From Bacteroidales bacterium (GTDB taxonomy: Bacteria; Bacteroidota; Bacteroidia; Bacteroidales; F082): a DNA stretch of 6,003 nucleotides. The position numbers and the translations under genes are program-made. The notes under the pieces are model-generated. The model had not been told where the DNA came from and did not search any database. It saw only the letters and a list, made by a program, of their open reading frames with translations. This document shows, piece after piece, positions 5,876 to 6,003 of the stretch (position 1 is its first letter; the number at the start of each line of letters is the position of its first letter). The stretch covers positions 1 through 6,003 of the forward strand of contig CAAGMM010000019.1 in the NCBI GenBank assembly GCA_900771045.1, in the 5' to 3' direction.

Positions 5876-5997
5876 TTCGATAGGGATTTGCATTATATTT
5901 TCGAGCAGATTTTTCTTGTTTTGCGACGAAGAATAGTGGACTATTCGAGGAGTGAAACGGGGAAAAGATGCCGGAAAGATATGCAAATCGCATCGAA
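5876..5997. repeat. Long imperfect palindrome, ~122 bp, possible dispersed repeat
   Basis: The two halves are complementary along nearly their whole length around a TGGA loop (5937-5940). Paired blocks from outside in are 5876-5881 with 5992-5997 (6 bp), 5885-5893 with 5981-5989 (9 bp, GATTTGCAT/ATGCAAATC), 5898-5903 with 5972-5977, 5905-5907 with 5969-5971, 5910-5924 with 5952-5966 (15 continuous pairs, five of them G-U) and 5931-5936 with 5941-5946 (GAATAG/CTATTC). That is about 45 pairs with small internal loops. The size and shape recall ERIC-type intergenic palindromes or a MITE, but no terminal target duplication is visible and the right end is near the window edge. Copy number cannot be judged from one copy. 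Confidence 0.65.
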
Positions 5998-6003
5998 ATG
6001 ACA

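Larger units (their letters stand above)
5523..6003. other. 481-bp gene-free region downstream of tadA
   Basis: No protein gene can be supported here on either strand. In order it holds: a 10-bp near-tandem repeat (5541-5560); an A/T-rich tract; a strong promoter (5587-5617); about 200 nt of self-complementary sequence that may be a structured RNA or leader; an A/T palindrome (5801-5819); and a long imperfect palindrome (5876-5997) that may run past the window edge. I found no convincing intrinsic terminator for the tadA operon; only a weak GTTG/CAAC pairing (5543-5563) precedes A/T-rich DNA. Confidence 0.7.

Overview
The window looks like chromosome from a member of the order Bacteroidales (Bacteroidetes), at roughly 50% GC. 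Three things support this. The promoter-like sites carry the Bacteroidetes -7 box (TAnnTTTG, here TATCTTTG three times). The gene starts have no Shine-Dalgarno sequence and lie in A/T-rich leaders. The genes include SPII lipoproteins with DUF5689/DUF6359-like and MORN-like architecture. A Muribaculaceae- or Prevotella-like gut bacterium is plausible, but I cannot fix the family.

Layout. At the left, on the minus strand, is gcvT (23-1138), the T-protein of the glycine cleavage system. A 165-bp A/T-rich divergent region (1139-1303) carries a -7 box for gcvT and another for a rightward gene cluster. That cluster has five genes: a DUF5689-type lipoprotein (1304-2476), a DPM1-like polyprenyl-phosphate glycosyltransferase (2496-3239), a dihydroorotase (3236-4591), a small MORN-repeat lipoprotein (4588-5079) and the tRNA adenosine deaminase tadA (5079-5522). 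Genes two to five overlap by 1-4 bases (ATGA or TGATG junctions) and the first gap is 19 bp, so all five are probably one operon. The pathways are unrelated: envelope lipoproteins, lipid-linked sugar, pyrimidine synthesis and wobble inosine formation. This looks like a housekeeping operon held together by co-expression, not a specialised system.

The last 481 bases (5523-6003) contain no convincing gene and are the most interesting part. They hold a textbook Bacteroidetes promoter (TTTG, 19-nt spacer, TATCTTTG at 5587-5617). It is followed by about 200 nt with several self-complementary segments and no good start codon, a candidate structured RNA or long leader. Next comes a long imperfect palindrome (5876-5997, perhaps running past the window edge) that would fold into one ~120-nt hairpin. 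Its many G-U pairs make it a better RNA hairpin on the plus strand, the same direction as the orphan promoter.

I see no tRNA, rRNA, CRISPR array, transposase or recognisable defence system. No known RNA family was recognised; sequence and covariance searches would be needed to name the 3' region.
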